DNA of 52,418 bases from an uncultured Oscillospiraceae bacterium (GCA_900757655.1 CAAEOT010000035.1:1-52418), one strand, 5' to 3'. Counted from the first letter of the stretch, positions 15,914 to 24,240 are shown. The notes: generated by a model not told the origin, from the sequence alone. Numbers and translations are program-made.

Positions 15914-17269
15914 ATGAAAATTGTGATCGTGGGCGCTGGCCGCGTGGGTTATGCCATTGCGGAACAGCTTCTGACAGAAGGGCATGACATTACCGTCGTC
16001 GAGAGTGATCCTGAGCGCGCTGCCTATATTTCCTCCACGCTGGATGTGATCGTGGTCGAGGGCCGCGCGAATGTGGACCAGCTGCGCATCGCCAACGTCA
16101 CGGACGCCGACCTGCTTATCGCCGCGACGACTTCGGACGAGACGAACCTCATCAGCTGCATGGTCGGGCGCAAGCTCGGTGCCACGCATACGATCGCGCG
16201 CGTGCGCGACGAGGAGTATTATCAGGACGTGGTGCTGCTGCAGGATGAGCTGGGGCTGAGTCTGTCCATCAACCCCGAGCGCACATCTGCCAAGGAGATC
16301 TCGCGTACGCTGCGCTTCCCGGCCGCTACGAAGGTCGAGCCGTTTGCCAATGGCCTCGTGGAGCTCGTGGAGTTCAAGCTGCGCGAGGGCAGCAAGCTCG
16401 ACGGCCTGCGTCTGAACGATTTCCGCGGCCGCTACAGCGATGGCATCCTCATCTGTGCCGTGGAGCGTGAGGGCAGCGTCACGATCCCGAACGGCGACTT
16501 TGTGCTCGCCGCCGGAGACTATGTCACCGTGGTCGGTGCACCGCACGAGCTGCACGAATTGTTTCGCAAGATCGGTGAGTTTCGCCACGAGGCCGAGAGC
16601 GTCATCATCGTCGGTGGCGGCCGTATTGCCGAGCGGCTGGCGCTGGAGCTGGCGCGCATGCACATCCACTCGACGATCATCGAGCGCGACCCGGCCCGCT
16701 GCCGCGTCATGAAAACGCTCCTGCCGGAGGCAACCATCATCTGCGCCGACGGGACGAAGCCGGACGTCCTGCGCGAGGAGGGCCTGCCGGAGGCGGACGC
16801 GCTCGTCACGCTCACGGAGTCGGACGAGACGAACCTCATCATCTCCTCGTTCGCGTATCATGAGAAAGTACCGAAGATCGTCACCAAGGTGGATGAGGAC
16901 AATTTCATCCAGCTCGCGGAATCGTATGGTCTGACGACGATTATCCAGCCGGCGGACGTGACGGCCGGCCGCATTGTGGAGTATGTCCGCTGGATGCAGA
17001 ACTCCGCGCACAGCAGCGGCGTGGAGACGCTGCGCATGGTGGCCGATGGGCAGGCCGAGGCGCTGGAATTCATCGTGCGTGCCGAGAGCCAGTTTCTCGA
17101 TGTGCCGCTCAAGGCGCTCAAGCTCAAGGACTCCGTGCTCGTTGCCTCAATCATCCGCCGCGGCAAGTGCCGCGTCCCGTCCGGCAACGATGCCATCGAG
17201 CTCGGTGATCGCGTGGTTGTCGTCACCACCAACCATGGTATGCACGAGCTGAAGGACATTCTGAAATAA
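15914..17269 (+). CDS. trkA: Trk potassium uptake regulatory subunit TrkA
   Basis: Cytoplasmic NAD(H)/nucleotide-binding gating subunit for a TrkH/KtrB-type K+ channel. The 451 residues are a tandem duplication of RCK units: first Rossmann domain VIVGAGRVGYAIA (residues 3-15), first RCK_C near residues 140-220, second Rossmann domain VIIVGGGRIAERLA (about residue 230), and a second RCK_C at the end. The conserved ESD after the second strand, which contacts the ribose, is present (VVESDPER). No trkH gene is in the window. GGAG lies upstream and a strong promoter precedes it; it is apparently monocistronic. Confidence 0.95.
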   Translation: MKIVIVGAGRVGYAIAEQLLTEGHDITVVESDPERAAYISSTLDVIVVEGRANVDQLRIANVTDADLLIAATTSDETNLISCMVGRKLGATHTIARVRDEEYYQDVVLLQDELGLSLSINPERTSAKEISRTLRFPAATKVEPFANGLVELVEFKLREGSKLDGLRLNDFRGRYSDGILICAVEREGSVTIPNGDFVLAAGDYVTVVGAPHELHELFRKIGEFRHEAESVIIVGGGRIAERLALELARMHIHSTIIERDPARCRVMKTLLPEATIICADGTKPDVLREEGLPEADALVTLTESDETNLIISSFAYHEKVPKIVTKVDEDNFIQLAESYGLTTIIQPADVTAGRIVEYVRWMQNSAHSSGVETLRMVADGQAEALEFIVRAESQFLDVPLKALKLKDSVLVASIIRRGKCRVPSGNDAIELGDRVVVVTTNHGMHELKDILK

Positions 17270-17282
17270 TTGCAGAGAAAAC

Positions 17283-17320
17283 AGCCGCCGCTCCCCATCG
17301 GGGAGCGGCGGCTTTGCTGT
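17283..17320. terminator. Bidirectional terminator between trkA and the MBL-fold gene
   Basis: Perfect 14-bp stem AGCCGCCGCTCCCC with an ATC loop between two convergent genes. The minus-strand side has a TGTTTTC tail; the plus side has only a weak T tract. Confidence 0.8.
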
Positions 17321-17330
17321 ATCGTGTTTT

Positions 17331-17963
17331 TTATTCCGGGCGGCGGAAGATGACGACCTGCGCCGGTGTGTCCGGTGTGAGCGTCATGCGGTTGGTGTCA
17401 TAGCGCTGGACATTTGCGCCGTTGCCCTCAAAAATGCCGGTGAAGTCCTCCGGTGCGCGCAGACGGTGGTTGCTGTGGCCGGGCGCCTGAAAGTGCATCG
17501 GGATGATGACGCGCGGCTGCAGTTGCTCGCAGAGATAGTAGGCGGTGTCCGGCTCGATTGTGTAGATGCCGCCGACGGGGATCATCATCGCGTCGAGTCC
17601 CTGCAGCTGCTGCATCTGCTCGGGCGTGGGCTTCGCGCCCAGGTCACCCAGATGCGCCACGCGCATGCCCTCGGCGGCGAAGATGCGCACTGTGTTCATG
17701 CCGCGCAGACGGCCGCGCATGATGTCGTGGTACGTCTCGAGCTCCGTGACGGCAAACGGGTTTGTCTTGCCGTTGCTGCGCAGCGTGACGCCTTCCCGGA
17801 AGTTGTGGTCGCGGTCCTCGTGGCTGATATAGACGGCGTCCGCCGTCAGCCGCACGTGGGGATAGGCCGTGCCGACGCTGGTGTCCTGAAACGGGTCGAT
17901 GACGGCGCTGTAGCCGCCGGAGACCAGCTCAAAGCAGGAATGGCCATGCCAGATGATGTCCAT
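17331..17963 (-). CDS. MBL-fold metal-dependent hydrolase, UlaG-like
   Basis: Cytoplasmic metallo-beta-lactamase-fold protein of about 210 residues in the UPF0173/UlaG-like group. It opens MDIIWHGHSCFEL, whose HGHSCF is the family hallmark; the metal motif appears as SHEDRDHN, then HLGDLG and the C-terminal histidine in IIPMHF. The central His of the usual HxHxDH is replaced by Asp (HEDRDH), common in this subgroup. The internal ATG before DIIWHG is chosen because GAGGTG lies 6 nt upstream. Substrate unknown; a phosphodiester or lactone is expected from the fold. Confidence 0.87.
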   Translation of the reverse strand: MDIIWHGHSCFELVSGGYSAVIDPFQDTSVGTAYPHVRLTADAVYISHEDRDHNFREGVTLRSNGKTNPFAVTELETYHDIMRGRLRGMNTVRIFAAEGMRVAHLGDLGAKPTPEQMQQLQGLDAMMIPVGGIYTIEPDTAYYLCEQLQPRVIIPMHFQAPGHSNHRLRAPEDFTGIFEGNGANVQRYDTNRMTLTPDTPAQVVIFRRPE

Positions 17964-18046
17964 AAGATGCACCTCAATCATCAAATTTTCTTTATTTTAC
18001 TTCCGCATCCTGCGATTGTCAATCTCCGCGCCGGATAATGCGGGCC

Positions 18047-18075
18047 TTGTTTCCCGGGGGAAAATGTGTTAAAAT
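18047..18075 (+). promoter_or_regulatory. Probable promoter of the helicase gene, very close to the start
   Basis: TTGTTT and TAAAAT with 17-nt spacing. The -10 box ends only 8 nt before the ATG at 18084, so transcription from it would give an almost leaderless mRNA. Confidence 0.4.
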
Positions 18076-20522
18076 CAGACGCTATGAATACAACGATGAC
18101 TTTTGAACAACGCTATGTGCAGGCGCGCAGACGCTTCATTGCGGCGGACTTCGCGAACCTGAACGATATGCAGAGGCAAGCGGTCCTGACCACGGAAGGC
18201 CCACTGCTGCTGCTGGCTGGTGCCGGCAGCGGTAAAACTACGGTGCTCATCCACCGGATCGCGAATCTCATCCAGTACGGCCGCGGGTCCGACACCGACG
18301 AGGTGCCGGACGCGGCGACGGAGGCGGACCTTGCGCTGCTCGAGCGCACGGACCTGACGCCGGACGAGCGCCGGCGCGCGCAGCGGGCAGCGGCGGTCGA
18401 GCCGGTCGAGCCGTGGCGCATCATCGCCATCACGTTCACGAACAAAGCGGCAGACGAGCTCAAGGACCGCATCGAGCGCATGCTCGGGCCCGAGGCTGCG
18501 GCGGATATCTGGGCCTCGACCTTCCACTCCGCGTGCGTGCGCATCCTGCGGCGCGATGCCGACAAGCTCGGCTACCCAAACAGCTTCACGATCTACGACA
18601 CATCGGACAGTCAGGCGGTCGTCAAGCGCATTCTCAAAGAGATGAATCTCGACGAGAAGGCGTTCCCATATCGCGCCGTGCTCACGGAGATCAGCCGTGC
18701 CAAGGATGCCGGCATCACGCCGGAGCAGTATCTGGCGCGTGCACAGGCCACGCACAATCCGCGCAGCATCCGCATCGGCGAGGTGTACCAGACCTACTGG
18801 CAGCGCCTGTTTTCCGCCGGGGCGATGGATTTTGACGACCTCATCTACAACACCGTCCGCCTGCTCGACGAGCATGCGGACGTGCGTGAGCACTGGCAGC
18901 GGCGTTTCCGCTACGTGCTCATCGACGAGTATCAGGACACGAACAATCTGCAGTACCGGCTTGCGGCCCTGCTGGCGGACGGCTGGGGCAACATCTGCGT
19001 CGTCGGGGACGATGACCAGAGCATCTACAAGTTCCGCGGTGCGACGATCGAGAACATTCTCAGCTTTGAAAAGCAGTATAAAAATGCCCGCACCATCCGC
19101 CTCGAGCAGAACTACCGCAGCACCGGCCGCATTCTGGACGCGGCCAACCACGTCATCGCCAACAACACCGGCCGAAAGGGCAAAACGCTCTGGACGAAGG
19201 CCGAAGCCGGTGACCCGCTCACGCTCTACTGCGCCACGAACGAGAACGACGAGGCGCGCTATGTGGCCACGAAGATCATGGACGATTTCGGCCACGGCAT
19301 GAACTTCCGCGACCACGCCGTGCTCTACCGCATGAACGCGCAGAGCAACCAGCTCGAATACGCCTTCAAGCGCAACGGCATCCCGTACCGCATCATCGGC
19401 GGCACGCGCTTTTTCGACCGCGCGGAGGTCAAGGACATGCTGGCCTACCTGTGCGTCATCCAGACGCCGGACGACGACCTGCGCCTGACGCGCATCATCA
19501 ACACACCTGCCCGCGGCATCGGCGCGCGAACGGTCGAAACGGCCGCGCAGCTCGCAAACGCGCAGCAGACAAGCCTCTTTGACGTTATCCGCCACGCGGA
19601 TGCCTATCCCGAGCTGCAGCGCAGCCAGATGCGCCTGCGCCAGTTTGCCATCCTGATCGAGGAACTGCAGGAACAGGCCAAAACCATGCCGCCGGACGAG
19701 CTCTATGATATGGTTGTGGAGCGCAGCGGTTACGTCCGCGCACTCGAGGAAAAGAACACGGCCGAGGATGCTGCACGCATCGAGAACGTGCAGGAGCTCA
19801 AGTCGAACATCATCGCCTTCGTCAAGGAGGCCGATGATCCTACGCTCGCGGGATTCCTCGACGAGGTTGCGCTCTATACCGACCTCGATAACTACGACCA
19901 GTCCATGGACTGTGTCACGCTCATGACCATGCACGCGGCCAAGGGCCTGGAATTTCCGACGGTGTTCATCGTCGGCTGCGAGGAGGGCATTTTCCCCGGC
20001 CTGCGCTGTATCGGCGAGCCGGACGAGATGGAGGAGGAGCGCCGTCTCTGCTACGTCGCGCTTACCCGCGCGCGCGAGCACCTCATCCTCACGTGTGCCC
20101 GCCAGCGCATGCTCTTCGGCCGCACGACGGCAAACCGCGTCTCCCGCTTTGTCGAGGAGATCCCGGAGGACGATATTCAGAAGCTCAACGTTCCGCGCGG
20201 CTACGGCTATTCCGAGCCCAGCCGCGACCAGCAGCAGTACCCGCCGCGCCAGAGCGCGCCGCGCGCCTATACGGTCTCCGCGCCGGAGCCGCGGCACAAG
20301 CCGCCCATGCGCCCCGCGCCGCCCGCGGCAAAACCGGCGGGCAAAGCTGCCCCGGCCTTCGCTGTCGGCGACCGGGTCACGCACCGTGCGTTCGGCTCCG
20401 GTGTCGTCACGAAGATCCAGCCCATGGGCGGCGACGCGCTGCTCGAGGTGGAATTCGAGACTGCCGGCACCAAGCGTCTCATGATGCGCGCGGCAGGACA
20501 ATTCATGAAAAAGAAGGGCTGA
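18066..20522 (+). CDS. pcrA: UvrD/PcrA-type ATP-dependent 3'-5' DNA helicase
   Basis: Superfamily 1A helicase for repair and for replication-conflict resolution. Motifs in order: Q motif NDMQRQAV, Walker A AGAGSGKTT (about residue 52), Ia TFTNKAA, Walker B IDEYQDTN, III VGDDDQSIYKFRGA, IV NYRSTGRIL, V TMHAAKGLE, VI YVALTRAR. A charged insert of about 45 residues sits between motifs I and Ia. The C-terminus ends in a Tudor-like PcrA tail (GDRVTHRAFGSGVV). At 818 residues it is somewhat longer than B. subtilis PcrA. The start is uncertain: GTG at 18066 has GGGGGA 4-5 nt upstream, while ATG at 18084 has no Shine-Dalgarno but would fit the promoter. Confidence 0.94.
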   Translation: MLKSDAMNTTMTFEQRYVQARRRFIAADFANLNDMQRQAVLTTEGPLLLLAGAGSGKTTVLIHRIANLIQYGRGSDTDEVPDAATEADLALLERTDLTPDERRRAQRAAAVEPVEPWRIIAITFTNKAADELKDRIERMLGPEAAADIWASTFHSACVRILRRDADKLGYPNSFTIYDTSDSQAVVKRILKEMNLDEKAFPYRAVLTEISRAKDAGITPEQYLARAQATHNPRSIRIGEVYQTYWQRLFSAGAMDFDDLIYNTVRLLDEHADVREHWQRRFRYVLIDEYQDTNNLQYRLAALLADGWGNICVVGDDDQSIYKFRGATIENILSFEKQYKNARTIRLEQNYRSTGRILDAANHVIANNTGRKGKTLWTKAEAGDPLTLYCATNENDEARYVATKIMDDFGHGMNFRDHAVLYRMNAQSNQLEYAFKRNGIPYRIIGGTRFFDRAEVKDMLAYLCVIQTPDDDLRLTRIINTPARGIGARTVETAAQLANAQQTSLFDVIRHADAYPELQRSQMRLRQFAILIEELQEQAKTMPPDELYDMVVERSGYVRALEEKNTAEDAARIENVQELKSNIIAFVKEADDPTLAGFLDEVALYTDLDNYDQSMDCVTLMTMHAAKGLEFPTVFIVGCEEGIFPGLRCIGEPDEMEEERRLCYVALTRAREHLILTCARQRMLFGRTTANRVSRFVEEIPEDDIQKLNVPRGYGYSEPSRDQQQYPPRQSAPRAYTVSAPEPRHKPPMRPAPPAAKPAGKAAPAFAVGDRVTHRAFGSGVVTKIQPMGGDALLEVEFETAGTKRLMMRAAGQFMKKKG

Positions 20523-20536
20523 GCGCGCAAAACGGT

Positions 20537-20575
20537 ATAAAAGCTCCACCGGCCTGCTGGCCGGTGGATCTTTTA
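20537..20575. terminator. Terminator after the helicase gene, bidirectional
   Basis: Stem TCCACCGGCC/GGCCGGTGGA with a TGCT loop, extended by flanking AAAAG/CTTTT. It serves the helicase on the plus strand and the AT-rich nuclease gene on the minus strand. A diverged look-alike lies at the other edge of the AT-rich island. Confidence 0.88.
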
Positions 20576-20597
20576 TACGCGTCAAAAGTATTACTTT

Positions 20598-22040
20598 TCA
20601 GCCGCTCATCCTTTCAACTCTACATTCAGGACATGGGCGATGCTTAAGCGCCAAGTAATAGCTTGTAACCCATTCATTCCCGCACTTCTTGCATTTTAAT
20701 TTAACAGGCATCTTTACACCTGTGTAAGATAATAATGCTACATCATCTGTTTCGATTTTCGCTTTTGCTTTATCTGTTCTTTCTTTTTGGAGATCGACAC
20801 GTTCCTGAATAGAAAAGAACACTTCTGATATAGTAAACTTGATCACAAATGGGTAAATTTCTAATTGAGTACGTAATAAAAAGCACCTTCTTCCTCCAGC
20901 TTCATAGTAAAGTTGCTCTTTATAATTCTGAATAGAAGCTGATGCCGCTTTTATTTCTAACACAGCAGAATCTGACGACAGATCACAAATAGCCAAAATT
21001 TTTTCATCAGGATGAACCATTAATTCTTGTGATTTTATTTCTTCACCCGGGAAAATTTCGTTCGAAATATAGGCCATTAACGGTTTGATTTCCTCTTTGA
21101 GTTTTTGGATTCCGGTATTGATGTTTCTTTCGTGTACCTCATCCTGTGGCCTAATCGCAGTCACTGACCCATCAGGGTTAAATGCCATGGGCATAACATC
21201 AATTTCCGAAGGCAATTCTCCAATGAACTGGAGTTTCTTTTTGTTTTCAAGCAATTCTTTTCGAGAATCCACTTTTTTAACATGAAGCATTGAATTGATC
21301 AAATGCTCAAGTATCATGCCATTAAAATCTGACTGATATTTTGTCAGGCCATCTGCCGGGATCGTCAGGGAAAAGACATTTTTTTCTTCACATGTTATTT
21401 TGGGGAGTGACGGCAAATAATATTTCATATTTGTGTATGTTGTAATATAGCTTACTGGGACAATATATTCATCATTAAATTCAAACACTTTGTTCTGTGT
21501 TACCAACAAACGATGACCATTCATATGCATAAACAACTGCCATTCAAGAACGCAGTCATTGTGACCGGAATGAACACTTTGAACATTATCCACGCCGTAT
21601 AATCTACATAAATTATCCTTGGTTATATTCCCCTCAGAAAATCGCGACGAAATAATCTCATGCTTAAAATTATAAAAGGCAAAGTATTCAATCCCATACA
21701 AATGATGCCTTTGAAAATATTTCACCATGAATCTCTCATCAACATTTCCATAAGTCAATATTGTTCGCTCTTTTAATTCGTAAGTATGAATCAACTCATC
21801 AACTTCATCCTGAGTTAGTGGCAAGCAATTTTTCAGGTCACTTGTCGTAATACCATTTATCTCCGTTCGTGTTGCTTCTGAATTTAGCTCTAATGGCAAA
21901 AAGCGATTATACATTTCACCAGTATCTGGCTTGTAAATAGATATAGATAAAAGATCGTCTCTTACTGATGAAAGGCCATTTGTTTCAACATCAAGAACAA
22001 CATATTTTGAAGGGTCAACATTTGGTGAATCTGACTTCAA
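20598..22040 (-). CDS. DEDDh exonuclease fused to a possible PD-(D/E)XK nuclease and zinc ribbon
   Basis: Protein of 480 residues in an AT-rich island, with base and codon use unlike the GC-rich neighbours, which points to recent transfer. Residues 10-170 carry a full DEDDh 3'-5' exonuclease set: D17 and E19 (VLDVETNG), D101 (GNVDERF), H157 and D162 (HSGHND). Residues about 340-395 resemble a restriction-fold core, D353 then E362-x-K364 (VLEIKAAS) followed by Q376 (EQLYY). The C-terminus has a zinc ribbon with C450/C453 and C470/C473 (KCKKCG, CPEC). The start is TTG, with AAGGA 9 nt upstream and an in-frame stop just before it; an out-of-frame ATG overlaps. No partner genes adjoin. A role in nucleic-acid defence or processing is inferred, not shown. 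Confidence 0.75.
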   Translation of the reverse strand: MKSDSPNVDPSKYVVLDVETNGLSSVRDDLLSISIYKPDTGEMYNRFLPLELNSEATRTEINGITTSDLKNCLPLTQDEVDELIHTYELKERTILTYGNVDERFMVKYFQRHHLYGIEYFAFYNFKHEIISSRFSEGNITKDNLCRLYGVDNVQSVHSGHNDCVLEWQLFMHMNGHRLLVTQNKVFEFNDEYIVPVSYITTYTNMKYYLPSLPKITCEEKNVFSLTIPADGLTKYQSDFNGMILEHLINSMLHVKKVDSRKELLENKKKLQFIGELPSEIDVMPMAFNPDGSVTAIRPQDEVHERNINTGIQKLKEEIKPLMAYISNEIFPGEEIKSQELMVHPDEKILAICDLSSDSAVLEIKAASASIQNYKEQLYYEAGGRRCFLLRTQLEIYPFVIKFTISEVFFSIQERVDLQKERTDKAKAKIETDDVALLSYTGVKMPVKLKCKKCGNEWVTSYYLALKHRPCPECRVERMSG

Positions 22041-22219
22041 TATGGTTCATCCTTTCCTGAATCATATTATCATTTGCTCCTATGTCTAATAGATGCGCCC
22101 TGCTTTTATGGCGCACGCACATTGCAGATGCTATATAATTGCTTTTTACTATATCAACTGAGCGTGGTTTTGTCGAGGAAAATTTTTACTCATACCGTGA
22201 AAGTTCAAGAAATAACCTA

Positions 22220-22248
22220 CCACCGACCCGCAGATTGGTGGATGTTTT
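22220..22248. repeat. Terminator-like repeat at the right edge of the AT-rich island
   Basis: CCACC/GGTGG stem followed by GATGTTTT. Aligned without gaps to 20546-20574 it matches at roughly 21 of 29 positions, including CCACCG, GGTGGAT and TTTT. It also lies just past the phosphatase stop. It may be a diverged copy of the helicase terminator, or chance similarity of two terminators. Confidence 0.4.
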
Positions 22249-22251
22249 CGC

Positions 22252-22899
22252 TCAGTCGAGCAGTCTTGCAAGCTCACCGGCGTCGGCAGCAAACTGCTGC
22301 GCACCGGCGCGCTCGAGCACGTCCCGGTCACGAAAGCCCCACAGCACGCTGATACACGGCAGATTTGCCGCGCGCGCCGTGGCAATGTCGACCTCGGAAT
22401 CGCCGACAAAGACCGTCTTGTCAGGGTCGGCACCGAGCTTTTCCATGGCGGCCAGCAGCATGTCCGGCGCCGGCTTGCGCCGGATGGCCGCCGTCTCACC
22501 GACGGCGATCGGGACTGCGTCGGCAAAGAAATCTGCCCGCAGTGCGCGCACGGCCTCGTCCGGCTTGTTGGATACGATGGCGAGTTTGCGCCCCTGCGCG
22601 TGCAGCTTAAGCAGCAGCGCGGCGACACCGGGGTAGGGGGCAGTCTCGATGCGGCAGTGGGCGGCGTAGTCGGCGTTGTATTCCGTCAGCAGCGTTTCGA
22701 ACAGCGCACTGTCCGTTCCGGCTGGCACGGACAGCTCCATCAGCCGCCGGGCCCCGTTGCCGAGCGCGGTGCGCATCTGCTGCCGCGTGCGCTCCGGCAG
22801 GCCGTGGCGGGTGAGCGTGCGGTTCATGGCGGCGGTCAGGTCGGCGAGCGTGTCGAGCAGCGTGCCGTCGAGGTCGAAAAGTATGGATGTATAGCGCAT
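22252..22899 (-). CDS. HAD-family phosphatase, phosphoglycolate-phosphatase-like
   Basis: Cytoplasmic haloacid-dehalogenase hydrolase of about 215 residues. Motif I FDLDGTLLDT holds the nucleophile Asp and the acid/base Asp; motif II is VSNKP; the motif III lysine is in RRKPAPDM; motif IV is VGDSEVD. The alpha-helical cap between motifs I and II (residues about 18-80) is the Gph/PgmB-type C1 cap. Likely substrates are phosphoglycolate or similar small phosphoesters. The ATG before RYTSILF has GGAG upstream; the 25-codon longer reading runs into the promoter. Its own promoter diverges from that of the tRNA-Ser genes. Confidence 0.88.
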   Translation of the reverse strand: MRYTSILFDLDGTLLDTLADLTAAMNRTLTRHGLPERTRQQMRTALGNGARRLMELSVPAGTDSALFETLLTEYNADYAAHCRIETAPYPGVAALLLKLHAQGRKLAIVSNKPDEAVRALRADFFADAVPIAVGETAAIRRKPAPDMLLAAMEKLGADPDKTVFVGDSEVDIATARAANLPCISVLWGFRDRDVLERAGAQQFAADAGELARLLD

Positions 22900-22926
22900 A
22901 TCATGTCTCTCCTTTGCTCTGGCACA

Positions 22927-22955
22927 CTTATAACGCATTTTGCGTACGGTGTCAA
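22927..22955 (-). promoter_or_regulatory. Promoter of the HAD phosphatase gene
   Basis: Minus-strand TTGACA and TATAAG with 17-nt spacing, about 30 nt upstream of the phosphatase start. Confidence 0.75.
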
Positions 22956-22977
22956 CCAAAAAACAAGTTGACATCCG

Positions 22978-23009
22978 CTGCCGAATATGCTACTATAATG
23001 CAGCGCGCT
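22978..23009 (+). promoter_or_regulatory. Promoter of the tRNA-Ser genes
   Basis: TTGACA at 22978-22983, followed by TACTAT (17-nt spacing) overlapping TATAAT (20-nt spacing). It is about 35 nt upstream of the first tRNA. Confidence 0.75.
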
Positions 23010-23044
23010 GGCCGCGCGTCCATATGGAAAGTGGAATTCGGCTT

Positions 23045-23136
23045 GGAGAAGTACCCAAGTGGCCGAAGGGGCTCCCCTGCTAAGGGAGTAGGCTGTGATA
23101 AGCGGCGCGAGGGTTCAAATCCCTCCTTCTCCGCCA
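23045..23136 (+). tRNA. tRNA-Ser (anticodon GCT)
   Basis: 92-nt class II tRNA with a long variable arm. Acceptor GGAGAAG pairs with CTTCTCC, followed by GCCA with encoded CCA. The anticodon loop CTGCTAA between CTCCC and GGGAG gives GCT (23079-23081). The T-loop GGTTCAAATCC is intact. Confidence 0.96.
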
Positions 23137-23140
23137 AAAG

Positions 23141-23172
23141 ACAAGACGCCGATTTCGGCGTCTTGTTTCTCT
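23141..23172 (+). terminator. Hairpin after tRNA-Ser(GCT)
   Basis: Inverted repeat ACAAGACGCCGA/TCGGCGTCTTGT followed by TTCTC, between the two tRNA genes. It is probably a terminator or processing signal. Confidence 0.7.
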
Positions 23173-23184
23173 ATTTGCATATGC

Positions 23185-23273
23185 GGAGAGTTACCGAAGT
23201 GGTCATAACGGGGCGGTCTTGAAAACCGTTAGGCGGCAACGCCACAGGGGTTCGAATCCCTTACTCTCCGCCA
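23185..23273 (+). tRNA. tRNA-Ser (anticodon TGA)
   Basis: 89-nt class II tRNA. Acceptor GGAGAGT pairs with ACTCTCC, with encoded CCA. The anticodon loop CTTGAAA closed by GCGGT/ACCGT gives TGA (23220-23222). The T-loop GGGGTTCGAATCCC is intact. Confidence 0.96.
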
Positions 23274-23275
23274 TA

Positions 23276-23316
23276 AGTCCACCGTAATTCTGATAGAATT
23301 ACGGTGGACTTTTTCT
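23276..23316 (+). terminator. Terminator after tRNA-Ser(TGA)
   Basis: Perfect 15-bp stem AGTCCACCGTAATTC with a TGATA loop and a T-run. Confidence 0.9.
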
Positions 23317-23369
23317 ATGCCAGAAAACCGCTTGAATCAGGCTATTCAGCTATTTCAGCACATGAGCAC

Positions 23370-23400
23370 CCCCCGCCGCAGAGTATTTCTGTGGCGGGGG
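23370..23400. repeat. Long GC-rich hairpin, no T-run
   Basis: Inverted repeat of 13 bp (CCCCCGCCGCAGA with its complement, one G-T pair, loop GTATT). It lies in a non-coding stretch between the tRNAs and the truncated hydrolase. It may be a relic terminator or an element end. The rest of 23317-23520 shows no gene. Confidence 0.55.
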
Positions 23401-23583
23401 TTCGTGTGTTCTATGCCCAGACAGGGATCGTTGGGAACCAACGCAAAGACCGTGCGGTAAGAATGATTGTGCCTGTTGGCGACAGTTTCACAGTGACACA
23501 GCGAGATCCGGCACAATCAACAACACGCGCTTCACGAGCTACACTTCATTTTCCCGCAGTCTGCCGAGGGCTCCGGCAGGGTC

Positions 23584-24240
23584 ATGATGCACGGCTACAA
23601 GAGCGGCGCGGAGCGGGACTTCTGCGGCGGGGCGCAGATCGCCGTGCAGGGCGGCTATCACGTTCTGCTGGTCGATCAGCGCGCGCACGGGAAGAGCGAG
23701 GGCAGGTGCCTCACGTTTGGCATTCAGGGGCGTTATGACTGCCGTGCGTGGGTGAACTACGCCGTCGGGCGCTTCGGCGCGGACACGAAGATCTTGCTGT
23801 ACGGGGTGTCGATGGGCGCGGCGACCGTGCTGATGGCCGGCGGATTGAATCTCCCGCGCAATGTTGTCGGCATCGTGGCCGACTGCGGGTACAGCTCGCC
23901 CGCCGCGATCATTCGTAAGGTCATCCGCGACCAGCATCTCCCCATTTTCCCGGTCTACCAGTTGATCCGCCTGGGCGGGAAAATGTTCGGCGGTTTCGAC
24001 CTGGAGTCCGCCACGGTCACGGATGCGCTGGCGCATTGCGACATTCCTGTGCTGCTGATTCATGGCGGGGACGACCGCTTTGTCCCCTGCGACATGGGGC
24101 ACGAAAACTATGCGCACTGCGCAGCGCGCAGCAAGCAGCTGCTGGTCGTGCCGGGCGCGGGACATGGGCTGAGCTACATGGTGGACAGGGAAGCGTATCT
24201 GGCCGCGCTGGAGTCGTTCCTCCGGTCCGTGCTGGATTGA
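23584..24240 (+). pseudogene. 5'-truncated alpha/beta hydrolase
   Basis: The readable 218 residues correspond to the C-terminal two thirds of a membrane-anchored alpha/beta hydrolase of about 310 residues. It begins at the oxyanion region MMHGYKSGAERDFCGG, keeps the nucleophile elbow GVSMGAA, the acid region HGGDDRFVPCD and the catalytic His in GAGHGLSY. The N-terminal membrane anchor and first strands (about 90 residues) are missing; upstream in frame, only about 30 codons back to a TGA near 23494 are open and they do not resemble the family. There is no convincing ribosome site before the ATGs. The remaining residues are intact, so the deletion may be recent. Alternatively a shortened protein is made. 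Confidence 0.7.

Noticed and set aside
15791..17011. 406-residue minus-strand frame over trkA
   Set aside because: Antisense shadow of trkA; it also covers the mapped trkA promoter.
18075..20585. 836-codon open frame on the minus strand opposite the helicase
   Set aside because: Antisense shadow of pcrA, with no motif and no start signal.
23045..23273. Phage attachment site in the tRNA-Ser genes
   Set aside because: No repeated tRNA 3' end or integrase was found in the window.
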